Assembly (NCBI RefSeq): GCF_008370045.1 | Contig: NZ_VOBN01000004.1 | Coordinates: forward strand, 1-64,000 | Reading direction: 5' to 3' | From: Pseudomonas sp. ANT_J12 | GTDB taxonomy: Bacteria > Pseudomonadota > Gammaproteobacteria > Pseudomonadales > Pseudomonadaceae | DNA: 64,000 bases | Shown here: piece after piece, positions 8,836 to 17,916 of the stretch | Layout of the letters: every line of letters starts with the position of its first letter | Numbering within the stretch: position 1 is the stretch's first letter | Made by a program: the position numbers and the translations under genes | The notes under the pieces: generated by a model | The model's input: only the letters and a program-made list of their open reading frames with translations | The model's database searches: none | Told to the model about the DNA's origin: nothing

Positions 8836-9729
8836 ATGGAAACCCTCGCCAATCTCGAATCCTTTGTCCGCAGCGCCGAAACCGGCAGCTTTTCCGCCGC
8901 CGCGCGGTTACTGGCGCTGACGCCGGCTGCGGTCAGTCGCAACGTGGCAATGCTGGAGCGCAACCTCGGTGTGCGGCTGTTCCAGCGCTCGACGCGCAAG
9001 CTGTCCCTGACCGAGGCAGGGGAAGGATTTCTGGCGAGTATCAGCAGCAATTTGCAGGGCTTGCAGGCGGCGATCAGTGCCGTGAGCAGTGATCGCGGCG
9101 AGCCGGCAGGTGCGCTCAAGGTCAGCCTGGCGCCGACGTTTGGCATCGGTCATGTGCTCCCGTTGCTGCCGGCGTTCCTGGCGCGTTATCCGTTGATCCG
9201 GCCGGAGTGGCACTTCGAAAATCGCCAGGTGGATTTGATTGCAGAAGGGTATGACGCGGCCATCGGTGGTGGTTTTGAATTGACGCCGGGGATCATCGCC
9301 CGGACGTTGGCGGCGGCCGATATCGTCGCCGTCGCGTCACCGGCCTATCTGGCCGGACGCGCCCTGCCCGCCAGCCCGGCGGACTTGCTGGAACACACCG
9401 GCATCGTGATGCGCGGCATGCGTACCGGGCGGGTTCGTCAGTGGGTCATGCGCGATGGTGCGGGGCATGAGGCGAGCGCCACGTTGCACGAAAACATCGT
9501 GCTCAATGACCCGGCGGCCATGCGCGAGGCGGCCCTGCTCGGCCTGGGCGTGACGCTGCTGGTGCTGCCCGATGTGGTCACGCAGATCCAGCGCGGTGAG
9601 CTGGTGCGCCTGCTGCCGGACTGGAAAGCGGATGCGGGGCCGATCTCGCTGTACTACCCGAGCCGCACATTGATGCCGGCCAAGACCCGGGTGTTTATTG
9701 ATTTTGTGATGGATGCGTTCGGTGGCTGA
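8836..9729 (+). CDS. LysR-family transcriptional regulator
   Basis: A 297-residue protein. The winged helix is at residues 1-60 (LESFVRSAETGSFSAAARLL, then AAVSRNVAMLERNLG) with a full substrate-binding domain after it. It resembles the CrgA/DsdC-like group common beside oxidoreductases. The start at ATG 8836 matches the usual METLANLESF beginning; 11 upstream codons in frame are rejected. The divergent NAD(P)-binding gene is its likely target. The effector is unknown. Confidence 0.85.
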   Translation: METLANLESFVRSAETGSFSAAARLLALTPAAVSRNVAMLERNLGVRLFQRSTRKLSLTEAGEGFLASISSNLQGLQAAISAVSSDRGEPAGALKVSLAPTFGIGHVLPLLPAFLARYPLIRPEWHFENRQVDLIAEGYDAAIGGGFELTPGIIARTLAAADIVAVASPAYLAGRALPASPADLLEHTGIVMRGMRTGRVRQWVMRDGAGHEASATLHENIVLNDPAAMREAALLGLGVTLLVLPDVVTQIQRGELVRLLPDWKADAGPISLYYPSRTLMPAKTRVFIDFVMDAFGG

Positions 9730-9730
9730 C

Positions 9731-9762
9731 CGATCATTCCCACGCTCCGCGTGGGAACGATC
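9731..9762. repeat. REP palindrome, family B
   Basis: A single perfect palindrome (GATCATTCCCACGC and its near complement) squeezed between the LysR and mntH stop codons, which converge here. Confidence 0.75.
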
Positions 9763-9766
9763 TGGG

Positions 9767-11089
9767 TCAAACCACCAACTGCAAAATCAACCACGCATTC
9801 GCCGCACTGATTACCGTAAACAACCCCCACGCCAATACCCGCGTCGGCAACCGGTTCACAAACGGCCCCATCAACTTCCGGTCATTGGTCATGCTGATCA
9901 ACGGGTACAGCGCAAACGGCAATTGCAGGCTCAGCACCACCTGACTCATCACCAACAACTTGCCAATCGCATTGTCGCCCATCAGCCATACGCCGATGAA
10001 CGCCGGGATCAGCGCCAGCCCACGGGTGATCAAGCGCCGTTGATAGCAAGGAATCCGCAGGTTCAGGTAACCCTCCATGATCACCTGGCCGGCGATGGTG
10101 CCGGTAAAGGTCGAACTCTGCCCCGAGGCCAGCAGCGCGACACCAAACAGCACGCTGGCCAAGGCCCCGCCCACCAGCGGATCAAGCAGGTGATAGGCGT
10201 CCTGGATGTCCACCACATCGCTGTGCCCGGTGCTGTGGAACGCGGCCGCCGCCAGGATCAGGATCGCCGCGTTGACCAGCAATGCCAGGGCCAGGGAGCC
10301 AATGGTGTCGATGCGCGCCAGTTTGACCGCGTCCTGCTTGCTGGCCAGGTCCTTGCCGATCAGCCGGGTTTGTACAATCGAGGTGTGCAGGTACAAGTTA
10401 TGCGGCATCACCGTGGCCCCGAGAATGCCGATGGCGATGTACAGCGGCGCGGCGTCACCAATGGCCGCCAGCGATGGGGTGAAACCACGGGCGACGTCCG
10501 GCCAATAAGGTTTGATCAGCAGCAGTTCGACAAAAAAACACGCGCCGATGGTGCCGACCAGCACCAGCATGATCGCTTCCAGGCGGCGGAAGCCACGGTT
10601 CTGCAAGGCCAGCACCAACAGCGTTTCGAAGGCAGTCAGGGCGATGCCGAAGGTCAGCGAGCAGCCCAGCAGCAAATGGAACGCCAGGGCGCAGCCGAGC
10701 ACTTCGGCCAGATCGGTGGCGATGATCGAGATTTCCGCCAGCACCCATTGGGTGCGCGCGGTGCGGGTGCTGTAACGCTCCCGGGACAATTGCGCCAGGT
10801 CACGCCCGGTGGCGATGCCCAGCCGCGAACACAGACACTGCACCACCATCCCGGCCAGGCTCGCCAGCAGCACAACAAACAGCAAGCTGTAGCCAAACCG
10901 CGACCCGGCCTCGATGGCGGTGGCCCAGTTGCCGGGGTCCATGTAGCCGATCGACACCAGCAAACCGGGGCCGGCAAAACGCAGCAGGCGCTTGAAGAAC
11001 GAAGCGCCCGGATCGACCGCAACACTGCCAGCCACTTCCGGCGGACAAAACGGCGCCGTGGCGAGTTTGGGCAAAAAACTGAAGTTCAC
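9767..11089 (-). CDS. mntH: Nramp-family divalent metal (Mn2+/Fe2+) transporter
   Basis: A 440-residue inner-membrane carrier with about eleven hydrophobic segments. The metal-binding motif in helix 1, GYMDPGNW, and the helix 6 motif MPHNLYLH are intact, so proton-coupled manganese or iron uptake is expected. No in-frame ATG exists near the N terminus. GTG at 11089 gives the usual NFSFLPKLATAPFCPPE beginning, and TTG at 11107 is the alternative. It is a single gene with no MntR box recognised upstream. The product call is firm; only the start is open. Confidence 0.9.
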   Translation of the reverse strand: MNFSFLPKLATAPFCPPEVAGSVAVDPGASFFKRLLRFAGPGLLVSIGYMDPGNWATAIEAGSRFGYSLLFVVLLASLAGMVVQCLCSRLGIATGRDLAQLSRERYSTRTARTQWVLAEISIIATDLAEVLGCALAFHLLLGCSLTFGIALTAFETLLVLALQNRGFRRLEAIMLVLVGTIGACFFVELLLIKPYWPDVARGFTPSLAAIGDAAPLYIAIGILGATVMPHNLYLHTSIVQTRLIGKDLASKQDAVKLARIDTIGSLALALLVNAAILILAAAAFHSTGHSDVVDIQDAYHLLDPLVGGALASVLFGVALLASGQSSTFTGTIAGQVIMEGYLNLRIPCYQRRLITRGLALIPAFIGVWLMGDNAIGKLLVMSQVVLSLQLPFALYPLISMTNDRKLMGPFVNRLPTRVLAWGLFTVISAANAWLILQLVV

Positions 11090-11161
11090 GCAAACATCCA
11101 GAAACAATTGGAAAGGCGCAGCTTAGACGGTTCGCACCTTCACAGGCTATACACGCAGCGC

Positions 11162-11692
11162 CTACTCGGCGCCGTGGCGGCGGAAGAATAGGGTCACCTG
11201 ACCCAGTTCAAAGCCGAATTTGGTCATCGCCGAACGGTTAGCCATGGTGTTTTCGTCGAGCAGGTACATCCAGTCATCGAAGTGCACCTGATAGACCTTT
11301 TCGTCCACCGGCAGACTGAGTATGTAGCGCCAGTGCAGCGCGTTGCCGGCCACTTCACCGCTGGATTCGCCGACCACATCGCCCGCCGTACCGCGCCAAC
11401 GGCCGGGACCGTCCGGGTGCAGGGTCCAGACCCGCGTCTGTTTCGAACCGTCGCTGTAGGTGAAGGCCTCGTGCATGATCAGATTGGGCCCGTCCATGCG
11501 GCTGTCGATCAGCACATGAAAGCGCTTGACCACCTCCCCCGAACGCTTCTGGAACATCCCCCAACCGTCTACCCGACCGACAAAGAACCCCGGCAAATCG
11601 AGCTTGGGGTTTTGCTCGCTGTAGCGATGCACATCGACGCCGCCGCAACCGGCCAGACACACGAACAACACCAGCAACAACTTCTTCAGCAT
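11162..11692 (-). CDS. DUF3833 family lipoprotein
   Basis: A 176-residue protein with a lipoprotein signal, LLVLFVCLAGCGG, where Cys would be acylated. The mature part has the family features FFVGRVDGWGMFQ and a run of beta strands, and resembles a lipocalin-like fold. It follows the chalcone-isomerase-like gene with a 10-base gap. In other Pseudomonas these two occur in a stress-linked group with a fatty-acid cyclopropane synthase. The biochemical role is unknown. Confidence 0.8.
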   Translation of the reverse strand: MLKKLLLVLFVCLAGCGGVDVHRYSEQNPKLDLPGFFVGRVDGWGMFQKRSGEVVKRFHVLIDSRMDGPNLIMHEAFTYSDGSKQTRVWTLHPDGPGRWRGTAGDVVGESSGEVAGNALHWRYILSLPVDEKVYQVHFDDWMYLLDENTMANRSAMTKFGFELGQVTLFFRRHGAE

Positions 11693-11702
11693 AACGACGT
11701 CC

Positions 11703-12236
11703 TCAAGGCTTGGCGGTACCCAATAATTGCTCGCGCAACTCGGGATTACGGGTGCGCGGGTCGAGCCAGATGTCGAAGAAAGCGCGGGCGAATTGCGGGT
11801 CTTTCACTTCGTGCTGCAGGTGCTGGCCGACAAAAAAACGCGCGCCCTGCCCCGGCAAATACACCCCGGTGATGCGGGTTCCGGCCTGGACATCGACGAA
11901 CGACTGTTGCATCTGAGCCTGCCAGCCGGCCAGTTGCTCGGCGCTGACCGAGGCGCCGGACAAGCGCTTGATCTCATCGACGCTGGCCTTCACCAGATCG
12001 TCTCGGGAAATGCTGCGCTGGTAGATCAGCTCCAGGGCAAACGGCTGATCCGTCGCCATGGGCCGCACGGCACTCCAGAGTCGAGCGTTATAGACATCAA
12101 AACCGAACACCCGAAACTCCCCGGCGCCCACGATCTGCGCACCGGGCAGCGCATCTTGCCAATTGGCCACCGCGTGGCTGCCGAGCACAGCGAGTAGCCA
12201 GAGGCAGTGACGAAAGCGTGATCGTGATCTGTTCAT
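11703..12236 (-). CDS. Chalcone isomerase-like periplasmic protein
   Basis: A 177-residue protein with an N-terminal signal (CLWLLAVLGSHAVA). The mature part begins WQDALPGAQIVGAGEFRVFG and contains FDVYNARLW and the PFALELIYQRSISRDDLV segment typical of the chalcone-isomerase-like fold (PF16036 type). In bacteria this group is not known to make flavonoids; a fatty-acid or other lipid-binding role is suspected. The start ATG at 12236 is chosen for the signal peptide, because the frame runs open far upstream without one. It forms an operon with the DUF3833 lipoprotein. Confidence 0.8.
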   Translation of the reverse strand: MNRSRSRFRHCLWLLAVLGSHAVANWQDALPGAQIVGAGEFRVFGFDVYNARLWSAVRPMATDQPFALELIYQRSISRDDLVKASVDEIKRLSGASVSAEQLAGWQAQMQQSFVDVQAGTRITGVYLPGQGARFFVGQHLQHEVKDPQFARAFFDIWLDPRTRNPELREQLLGTAKP

Positions 12237-12314
12237 GGCGGCTCGGTAAGCGCTGAAGACCTCCTTAAAACTTATACGCAAAAGTCTTTTCTGTACAATT
12301 TTTAAAGGCGATGG

Positions 12315-12328
12315 TTTTGTATACAAAA
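12315..12328. promoter_or_regulatory. Perfect 14-bp palindrome, possible operator
   Basis: TTTTGTATACAAAA lies in the 165-base gap between two divergent genes, in an AT-rich setting unlike its surroundings. A related half, CTGTACAATTTTT, lies about 20 bases to the left. The form suits a dimeric repressor of the GntR or similar type, but the regulator is not identified. Confidence 0.4.
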
Positions 12329-12401
12329 TCTGGACATCCCTAGAGCAATCCGTCGTCTTCAATGCTAACGTGGCCGCCTCACACAGGTCGGAGGTGCGTG
12401 C

Positions 12402-13187
12402 GTGCTGCTGCTCAAGTTGCTGGTGATTCCCGGGTTTCTGCTGCTGATTTCCCTGGCGGGCAAACGTTGGGGGCCGAGCGTGGCCGGGTGGTTGTCGGGG
12501 CTGCCGGTGGTGGTCGGGCCGATTCTGTTTTTCCTCGCCATCGAGCAGGGCCAGGTATTCGCTGCTCAAGCCGCGACCGCTGCCTTGTCCGCGATGTTTG
12601 CCATGATCGCCTTCTGCGTGACGTACGCTCAGGTAGCGCAACGGGCCGCGTGGCCGTGGGCGCTGGCGATTTCCATGTTGGTATGGGCAACGGTGGCTGT
12701 CGTGCTCTCGCTGATCCCGCCGTCCCTGATCTTCTCGGTGATCGCCGCCGCCACCGCGCTGCTGGCCGCGCCTTACCTGTTTCCGTCGGTGCAGCCGATT
12801 GTTTCAGGCCCCAAGCCCAAGTCCGACAAGCTGCTGCTGCGCATGGTGGCCGGCGCGCTGCTGACCCTGGCCGTCACGCTGCTGGCCAGTACGGTGGGCG
12901 AGCGCTGGAGCGGCTTGCTGGCGGTGTTCCCGGTATTGGGCAGCGTGATGGCGGTGTTCTCCCAGCAAACCCGTGGCTCGGGGTTTACCGCCGCCCTGTT
13001 GCGCGCCACCGCCACCGGGATGTACTCGTTCGCTGCGTTCTGCCTGGTGCTGGCGCTGACGTTGCCAAGCCTGGGCCTGCCGGCGTTTGCCCTGGGTGTG
13101 GGGGTGTCCGTGGGTATGCTCGGGGTGACTCGGCGTTTGCTGGCGAAACCGGCAGTGACAAGCCGTTCGCGGGTTGCGAACGAGTAG
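12402..13187 (+). CDS. Integral membrane protein of unknown function
   Basis: A 261-residue, very hydrophobic protein with about eight predicted membrane segments. The repeating pattern (WLSGLPVVVGPILFFLA near residue 30, VFPVLGSVMAVFS near residue 180) suggests two similar halves. I do not recognise a named family. The start is GTG at 12402, preceded by CGGAGGTG about 9 bases away. It is divergent from the chalcone-isomerase-like gene, and the palindrome at 12315 could control either one. Confidence 0.75.
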   Translation: MLLLKLLVIPGFLLLISLAGKRWGPSVAGWLSGLPVVVGPILFFLAIEQGQVFAAQAATAALSAMFAMIAFCVTYAQVAQRAAWPWALAISMLVWATVAVVLSLIPPSLIFSVIAAATALLAAPYLFPSVQPIVSGPKPKSDKLLLRMVAGALLTLAVTLLASTVGERWSGLLAVFPVLGSVMAVFSQQTRGSGFTAALLRATATGMYSFAAFCLVLALTLPSLGLPAFALGVGVSVGMLGVTRRLLAKPAVTSRSRVANE

Positions 13188-13292
13188 GCCAGAAACTGCC
13201 TACCCGTCAGCGCAGGACGTACACCGGGCTGGATGCGACCCGAGTGCCATGGGATGATCGCCCCCTAGCGCGACCATCCCTGGAGAGTTTCT

Positions 13293-13859
13293 ATGTCATT
13301 GTTCCGTAAAAAAGCCGTTGTCCTGTTGCTGACGGCGGCTGCCAGCCTGGGGGCCATGAATGTGTATGCCGCCAAGGCCACTGCCAGCGACACCGCGCCC
13401 ATCAAAGTCTCGTTGCTCAGCGGCAAATTCAAATTCACCCTGCCCAAGGGCTTCGTCGCCAACCCGCTGCCGCCCGGCGCGACCGGTGCAACCGGCACCA
13501 TGTACGCCAACGAGACCACCAAGACCGTGGTGATCGCGGCTGAAAACAACCTGGCACCGGGCGTCAACGTCAAGGACAACGACAGCGAGTTCCTCGACAG
13601 CACCGCCGCCGATTTCGACGCCGCTGAACACAAGGCCCTGCCGGACTTCACCAAGCTCAGCGAAAAAAGCCTGACGATGAAAGGCACCGGGTTGGGCGTG
13701 CGGCAGATCGACAGCACCGCCACCCAGGGTGGCGGCAAGACCCTCAACACCACGCTGATGGCCGGCTCCGGCAACCGGATGACGGTGATTCAGATCATCT
13801 CGCGCCCAACCGACAAGGCGGGTCACGACACGTTGGTCAAGCAGATCACCGGCAAGTAA
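13293..13859 (+). CDS. Exported hypothetical protein, possibly DcrB-like
   Basis: A 188-residue protein with a clear signal peptide (VVLLLTAAASLGAMNVYA, cleavage after about residue 26). The mature region, with KFKFTLPKGF near residue 47 followed by alternating strands, recalls the DcrB fold of secreted proteins, but this is a weak similarity judged by eye. A good GGAGAG ribosome site precedes ATG 13293. It converges with the esterase gene. Confidence 0.75.
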   Translation: MSLFRKKAVVLLLTAAASLGAMNVYAAKATASDTAPIKVSLLSGKFKFTLPKGFVANPLPPGATGATGTMYANETTKTVVIAAENNLAPGVNVKDNDSEFLDSTAADFDAAEHKALPDFTKLSEKSLTMKGTGLGVRQIDSTATQGGGKTLNTTLMAGSGNRMTVIQIISRPTDKAGHDTLVKQITGK

Positions 13860-13870
13860 ATCCGCGGGAT

Positions 13871-14587
13871 TCAGGGGTTGAGGCGCAGCAACCAGGCGTT
13901 CAAGTCCTGGATCTCGGCGGCGCTGATGCTGTGGCCCAGACCTGCGTAGGTATGAAATTCAGGCTTGAGTGACAGCTTCTGCAACAGGCTGTTGGCCGCC
14001 GTGCCGTCGACCAACGGCAAGCGTTTGTCCTCGGTGCCATGACCGATGAAAATCGCCAGTGACTGGCGTTTTTCATCCGGTTTCAGCTCAGCCTTGAGCA
14101 CCGGCAATATCCGCCCGCTCAACGCCGCAATCCCGCCCACCGCCTCGGGATGACGCAACGCCACCTCATAGGACATGATCGCGCCCTGGCTGAACCCCAC
14201 CAGGAACACCTTGTTGGCGTCGGTGTGGTATTTCTTCGCCGCCTGGGCGATGAAATCCAGCAACACCTTGCCGCTGGTCTTCAGATCATCGGTCTCACCG
14301 TTGTAGGCGCCTTCGCCTTTCTTGCGAAACCACTGATAACTATCGGCATCCAGGGCCACCGGCGCCTGCACCGACAGGTAGCTGTACTGCGCCGGCAATT
14401 CATCCTTGATCCCGAACAGATCTCGCTCGTTACTGCCATAGCCGTGGAGAAAAATCACCAGCGGTTGATCGCGGGACTCAGGGTTGGCCTGCTCCAGGTA
14501 GTTGAGCGGCAGGTCGGTGTGCAGCGGGGTTTGAGCGTGGACCGTGGCGGATGCCAGGCACATGAGCAGAGCGAAAAACTTCAGCAT
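13871..14587 (-). CDS. Exported alpha/beta hydrolase of the carboxylesterase/phospholipase family
   Basis: A 238-residue protein. The signal peptide is LKFFALLMCLASATVHA. The mature domain has FLHGYGSNERDLFG (oxyanion region) near residue 55, the nucleophile elbow GFSQGAIMS near residue 139, an Asp region after IGHGTEDKRLP, and the final His in AGLGHSIS. These complete the Ser-Asp-His triad of short-chain esterases. It is probably periplasmic. The start ATG at 14587 was chosen because the signal peptide begins there. Confidence 0.85.
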   Translation of the reverse strand: MLKFFALLMCLASATVHAQTPLHTDLPLNYLEQANPESRDQPLVIFLHGYGSNERDLFGIKDELPAQYSYLSVQAPVALDADSYQWFRKKGEGAYNGETDDLKTSGKVLLDFIAQAAKKYHTDANKVFLVGFSQGAIMSYEVALRHPEAVGGIAALSGRILPVLKAELKPDEKRQSLAIFIGHGTEDKRLPLVDGTAANSLLQKLSLKPEFHTYAGLGHSISAAEIQDLNAWLLRLNP

Positions 14588-14661
14588 ATTTCTTCCTTCA
14601 CAGGGCGCAGGATTCGGGGGGTACCCTAACATTGCCGAGGTTTTGGGTGTGGCTGATGCCG

Positions 14662-14731
14662 CCTTCGCGGGCAAGCCTCGCTCCTAAAGGTACGGTGGTG
14701 CTTTTGTAGGAGCGAGGCTTGCCCGCGAAGA
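14662..14731. repeat. REP inverted pair, family A
   Basis: Two arms facing outward (CCTTCGCGGGCAAGCCTCGC and GTAGGAGCGAGGCTTGCCC) lie between two genes on the minus strand, so they may end the transcript from the aspartoacylase-like gene. Confidence 0.75.
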
Positions 14732-14759
14732 GGCCATCACAGGCAACAAATAATCCCGA

Positions 14760-15872
14760 TCAATCGTTCGTCAACTTCCCAACCCGAAACGCCTCGCGCC
14801 CCGCGACTTTCGCCTGCCACGTCCCCGGCTGGGTGTAGCGCCCACGATCAATCGCAAATAACACGCCGCTGGTCCCGGCGCGCACGGTCGTGACACGGTC
14901 ACTCAACGGATCGACCACTTCAAACAGCGCATCGCCCTGCTCCACCCATTCGCCCGCCTCGCGCAGAAAGCTGACCACGCCATGGTGCGGGGCGAACAGG
15001 TATTCGGTGCCGGCGAACGGCATGCCTTCGCAGCATTCGCTCGGTGCCGCTGGCCAGTCACCGTTGATGAAACCCTGTTCGGCGAGAAAGCCCAGAATCG
15101 CCTCGCAATTGGCCTGGGCCTGATCGACCCGGGTGTCGCCCATGCTGCCCAGCTCCACGGTGGTTGCCAGGTTCGCCAGCGGAATTGCCGCCTCGGGGAA
15201 GGCCTGCGCCAGACGCAACCACGGCGTCGAGCAGGACTCGTCGAACGAACTGCCCCCGGAGTCTTCACTCAACAATCCCACGCCCGCCTTCAAGCGTGCG
15301 GCCAGGGATTGCCACTGTGGCCACTGTTGCGGCAAGGCGTAAATGTGAATCGCCGCGTCGAAGTCGCAATGCAAATCCAGGGTGACGTCGGCATCACAGG
15401 CATGGCGCAACAGCACGCGGTGCATGGCTTCCAGTTGCGACGCCGGCGCCGGCAGAGCGTCGAATACCTGGCCCATGGCCTGGCGAATCAGCGTGATGTT
15501 GGCCTCGGCATCGTCGCCCAATTGAGCACCGATCAACGCGGCGACCGGCGCGCTCAGTTCGACGAACGAGCGGTTGAAGTTCTTGCCGCTGCCGAGTTCG
15601 AAACGGCCCATGTGCGCGCCTTGCAGGTGCTGGTCGAGGCCGATCGGGTTGGCCACCGGCACCAATTCGATAACACCTTGCAACTGGCCTTGGGCTTCGA
15701 GCTCGGTCAGGCGTTTTTTCAGTTCCCAGGCGGTGCGCATGCCCGGCAGTTCATCGGCGTGCAGGCTGGCCTGGATGTACACCTTGCGCGCGCCGTCGCC
15801 AAAACGAAACACGCTGAGGCTGCGTTCGGTGCCCAAATGGCTCCACGGCAGAGGGTGGTCGATGCGTTGCAT
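14760..15872 (-). CDS. Succinylglutamate desuccinylase/aspartoacylase family protein (AotO-like)
   Basis: A 370-residue zinc hydrolase of the M14-like AstE/ASPA group. The zinc ligands appear in SLHADELPGM near residue 36 (His and Glu) and in LDLHCDFDAAIH near residue 140. The C-terminal 90 residues resemble a lipoyl-like beta barrel (HHGVVSFLREAGEWVEQGDAL). In P. aeruginosa a similar gene lies inside the arginine transport operon aotJQMOP. Here a solitary amino-acid binding protein gene is next to it, separated by a terminator. It probably removes an acyl group from an amino acid; the substrate is not known. Confidence 0.83.
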   Translation of the reverse strand: MQRIDHPLPWSHLGTERSLSVFRFGDGARKVYIQASLHADELPGMRTAWELKKRLTELEAQGQLQGVIELVPVANPIGLDQHLQGAHMGRFELGSGKNFNRSFVELSAPVAALIGAQLGDDAEANITLIRQAMGQVFDALPAPASQLEAMHRVLLRHACDADVTLDLHCDFDAAIHIYALPQQWPQWQSLAARLKAGVGLLSEDSGGSSFDESCSTPWLRLAQAFPEAAIPLANLATTVELGSMGDTRVDQAQANCEAILGFLAEQGFINGDWPAAPSECCEGMPFAGTEYLFAPHHGVVSFLREAGEWVEQGDALFEVVDPLSDRVTTVRAGTSGVLFAIDRGRYTQPGTWQAKVAGREAFRVGKLTND

Positions 15873-15934
15873 ATAAGGGTCCTGTCGATGCCGATGCGTA
15901 GGGAAATGTGTTCGCAGAGTAGATCATGAGACAC

Positions 15935-15973
15935 AAAAAAAATGGCCACCGCGTTAACGGTAGCCACTTTTTT
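15935..15973 (-). terminator. Rho-independent terminator
   Basis: On the minus strand, a stem formed by TGGCTACC and GGTGGCCA (one G-T pair) with an 8-base loop is followed by eight T residues. It lies 12 bases after the binding-protein stop codon and separates that gene from the enzyme gene downstream. T runs on both sides would let it act in either direction. Confidence 0.85.
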
Positions 15974-15984
15974 GAACGGCTGGA

Positions 15985-16764
15985 TTATTCGCCGTAAACG
16001 TCAAAGGCGAAGTACTTGTCCTGCACTTGCTTGTACTTGCCGTTGGCGCGGATCTCGGTGATGGCGGTGTTGAATTGGTCCGCCAGCGCTTTGTCACCCT
16101 TGCGCACGGCGATGCCGGCGCCGCCGCCGAAGTACTTGGCGTCTTCGTAGGTCGGGCCTACGAATTCGAAGCCTTTGCCGGCGTCGGTTTTCAGGAAACC
16201 GTCGCTCAGGTTGACCGAGTCGGCCAGCATTGCGTCGATACGGCCGGAGACCATGTCCAGGTTGGCTTCCTGCTGCGAACCGTAACGCACCAGGTTGATG
16301 CCGGCCGGGACCAGCACTTCGGTGGCGTAGCGGTCGTGGGTACTGGCACGCAGCACGCCGACTTTTTTGCCCTTGAGTTCGGTCAGCGGGTCTTTGACGC
16401 CGGAGCCTTCCTTCATCACGAAGCGCGCCGGGGTGTGGTAGTACTTGATGGTGAAATCGACGTTTTTCTTGCGGTCGTCGGTGATGGTCATGGACGACAG
16501 GATCGCGTCGATTTTCTTCACTTTCAGGGCCGGGATCAGGCCGTCGAACTCTTGCTCGACCCACGTGCACTTCACTTTCATCTGCTCGCACAGCGCGTCG
16601 CCGATGTCCACGTCGAAACCGGTGAGTTTGCCGTCAGGGGTTTTCATCGAGAATGGCGGGTAACCGGCTTCGATACCGATGCGGATCGGCTTGGCGTCAT
16701 CGGCCACGGCGGTCAGGGACAACATCGACAGTGCCAGGGCACCGAACATCACTAGCTTCTTCAT
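15985..16764 (-). CDS. Periplasmic amino-acid binding protein of an ABC transporter (lysine/arginine/ornithine type)
   Basis: A 259-residue protein. The signal peptide ends near VADDAKP (residue 22). The mature part has the SBP_bac_3 pattern: [31 protein letters not shown] and [10 protein letters not shown]. Close relatives bind basic amino acids (ArgT, HisJ, AotJ). A GGAG ribosome site precedes the ATG at 16764. No permease or ATPase gene is nearby, so it must serve a transporter encoded elsewhere, or be an extra receptor. A terminator follows directly. Confidence 0.9.
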   Translation of the reverse strand: MKKLVMFGALALSMLSLTAVADDAKPIRIGIEAGYPPFSMKTPDGKLTGFDVDIGDALCEQMKVKCTWVEQEFDGLIPALKVKKIDAILSSMTITDDRKKNVDFTIKYYHTPARFVMKEGSGVKDPLTELKGKKVGVLRASTHDRYATEVLVPAGINLVRYGSQQEANLDMVSGRIDAMLADSVNLSDGFLKTDAGKGFEFVGPTYEDAKYFGGGAGIAVRKGDKALADQFNTAITEIRANGKYKQVQDKYFAFDVYGE

Positions 16765-17106
16765 TTATAACTCCATGTGTGCGGAGGCTTTTATTGGCAG
16801 CTTTCGATTGGCAGTTTCGGCAGGTGAAAGCCGAAGTGGCCGGCAGTCTAGAGTGGCTTTCGGCCAGCCAATTGTGTGGATGCGACAAATACTTATAGAA
16901 AAGTGGCCGGGCCAATCGACGGTTTAGAGGTGTGCGCCACGGCAGTGCAAAAACTGTAGGACACGTCCTGCTTTCGGATAAAACCTACAGGGTTCAGGTA
17001 CTTATCCGACTGAATAGTCGCCATGGAAACAGGCGCGATACCTGACTGGCGACGAAGGCTTTTTTGCGGCACATTGGCGCCACTCGCCTCCCGCCAGAGA
17101 AACCCG
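16765..17106. other. Intergenic region without recognised gene
   Basis: 342 bases between divergent genes. It should carry promoters for the binding protein and the amidotransferase. A short palindromic stretch, AGGACACGTCCT, lies near 16960. Nothing else was identified. Confidence 0.4.
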
Positions 17107-17751
17107 ATGCCCGAGTTGAACCTGATCCAGCACCACCCCGCCGAAGGCCCCGGCGCCATTGCCGAATGGACCCGGTTGCGCGGGATCACACTGAACGTCT
17201 TTCGCGCCGACCTCGGACAATTGCCGCCGGTGAGTGCCGGGCCGGTGATCCTGTTGGGTGGGCCTTATGAGTCCAACGCCGGGCCGACATGGCTGGAGGA
17301 TGAGCGTCAGTGGCTGGCAGCCAGTCTCGAACAAGGCGCGGCGGTGTTCGCCATTTGTTTGGGCGCGCAGTTATTGGCGTTGAGCCTCGGCGGGGAGGTG
17401 CGGCGCATGACCCGGCCTGAAACGGGCTGGACGGCGTTGAGCTTTGCCGATGGCCAGACGTTGAGCGTGCTGGAATGGCATGAAGACGCGATCGATCTGC
17501 CGCCAGGCGCGCAATTGTTGGCGAGTAGCGAGGCCTGTGAGCAGCAGATGTATCGGGTCGGGGCGACGCGGTTGGGGTTGCAGTTTCATCCGGAGTGGGA
17601 TGCTGAATCAGTGATGCTGCTGAACGAGCATTTTGGCGATGAGTCGCCATTGCCACGGGGGCAGGATGACAGCGTGGCGCATGGGGCGGTGTTTGAGTGG
17701 TTGCAGCAGACGCTGGATGCTTGGTGGGCTGACGCATCGAACGGATGGTGA
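17107..17751 (+). CDS. Class I glutamine amidotransferase-like protein
   Basis: A 214-residue protein of the GATase1 fold. The nucleophile motif AICLGAQLLALSLGG lies near residue 80, and the catalytic His-Glu pair is in LQFHPEWD near residue 160. This resembles the glutaminase part of GMP synthase and of PuuD-like gamma-glutamyl hydrolases, as a stand-alone domain. The start ATG at 17107 gives the usual length. The acceptor substrate is unknown and there is no operon partner to help. Confidence 0.83.
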   Translation: MPELNLIQHHPAEGPGAIAEWTRLRGITLNVFRADLGQLPPVSAGPVILLGGPYESNAGPTWLEDERQWLAASLEQGAAVFAICLGAQLLALSLGGEVRRMTRPETGWTALSFADGQTLSVLEWHEDAIDLPPGAQLLASSEACEQQMYRVGATRLGLQFHPEWDAESVMLLNEHFGDESPLPRGQDDSVAHGAVFEWLQQTLDAWWADASNGW

Positions 17752-17761
17752 ACCGGTTTTT

Positions 17762-17896
17762 TGTGGCGAGGGAGCTTGCTCCCGCTCGGCTGCGAAGCAC
17801 TCGTAAACCTTGTGCACGCGGTGTCTCTGATGAACCGTGCTTGCAGGTTTTGGGGCCGCTTCGCGACCCAGCGGGAGCAAGCTCCCTCGCCACAGG
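17762..17896. repeat. REP inverted pair, family C (TGTGGCGAGGGAGCTTGCTCCC type)
   Basis: A left arm beginning TGTGGCGAGGGAGCTTGCTC and a complementary right arm ending at 17896 enclose about 90 bases containing a second small inverted repeat. It lies between convergent genes. Other copies are at 21.0, 28.6 and 35.8 kb. Confidence 0.8.
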
Positions 17897-17916
17897 TGAT
17901 CAGCGGTGTCAGGGGA

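Noticed and set aside
9713-11191. A 492-codon plus-strand frame across mntH
   Set aside because: Its Gln/His/Arg-rich composition marks an antisense shadow of a membrane protein gene.
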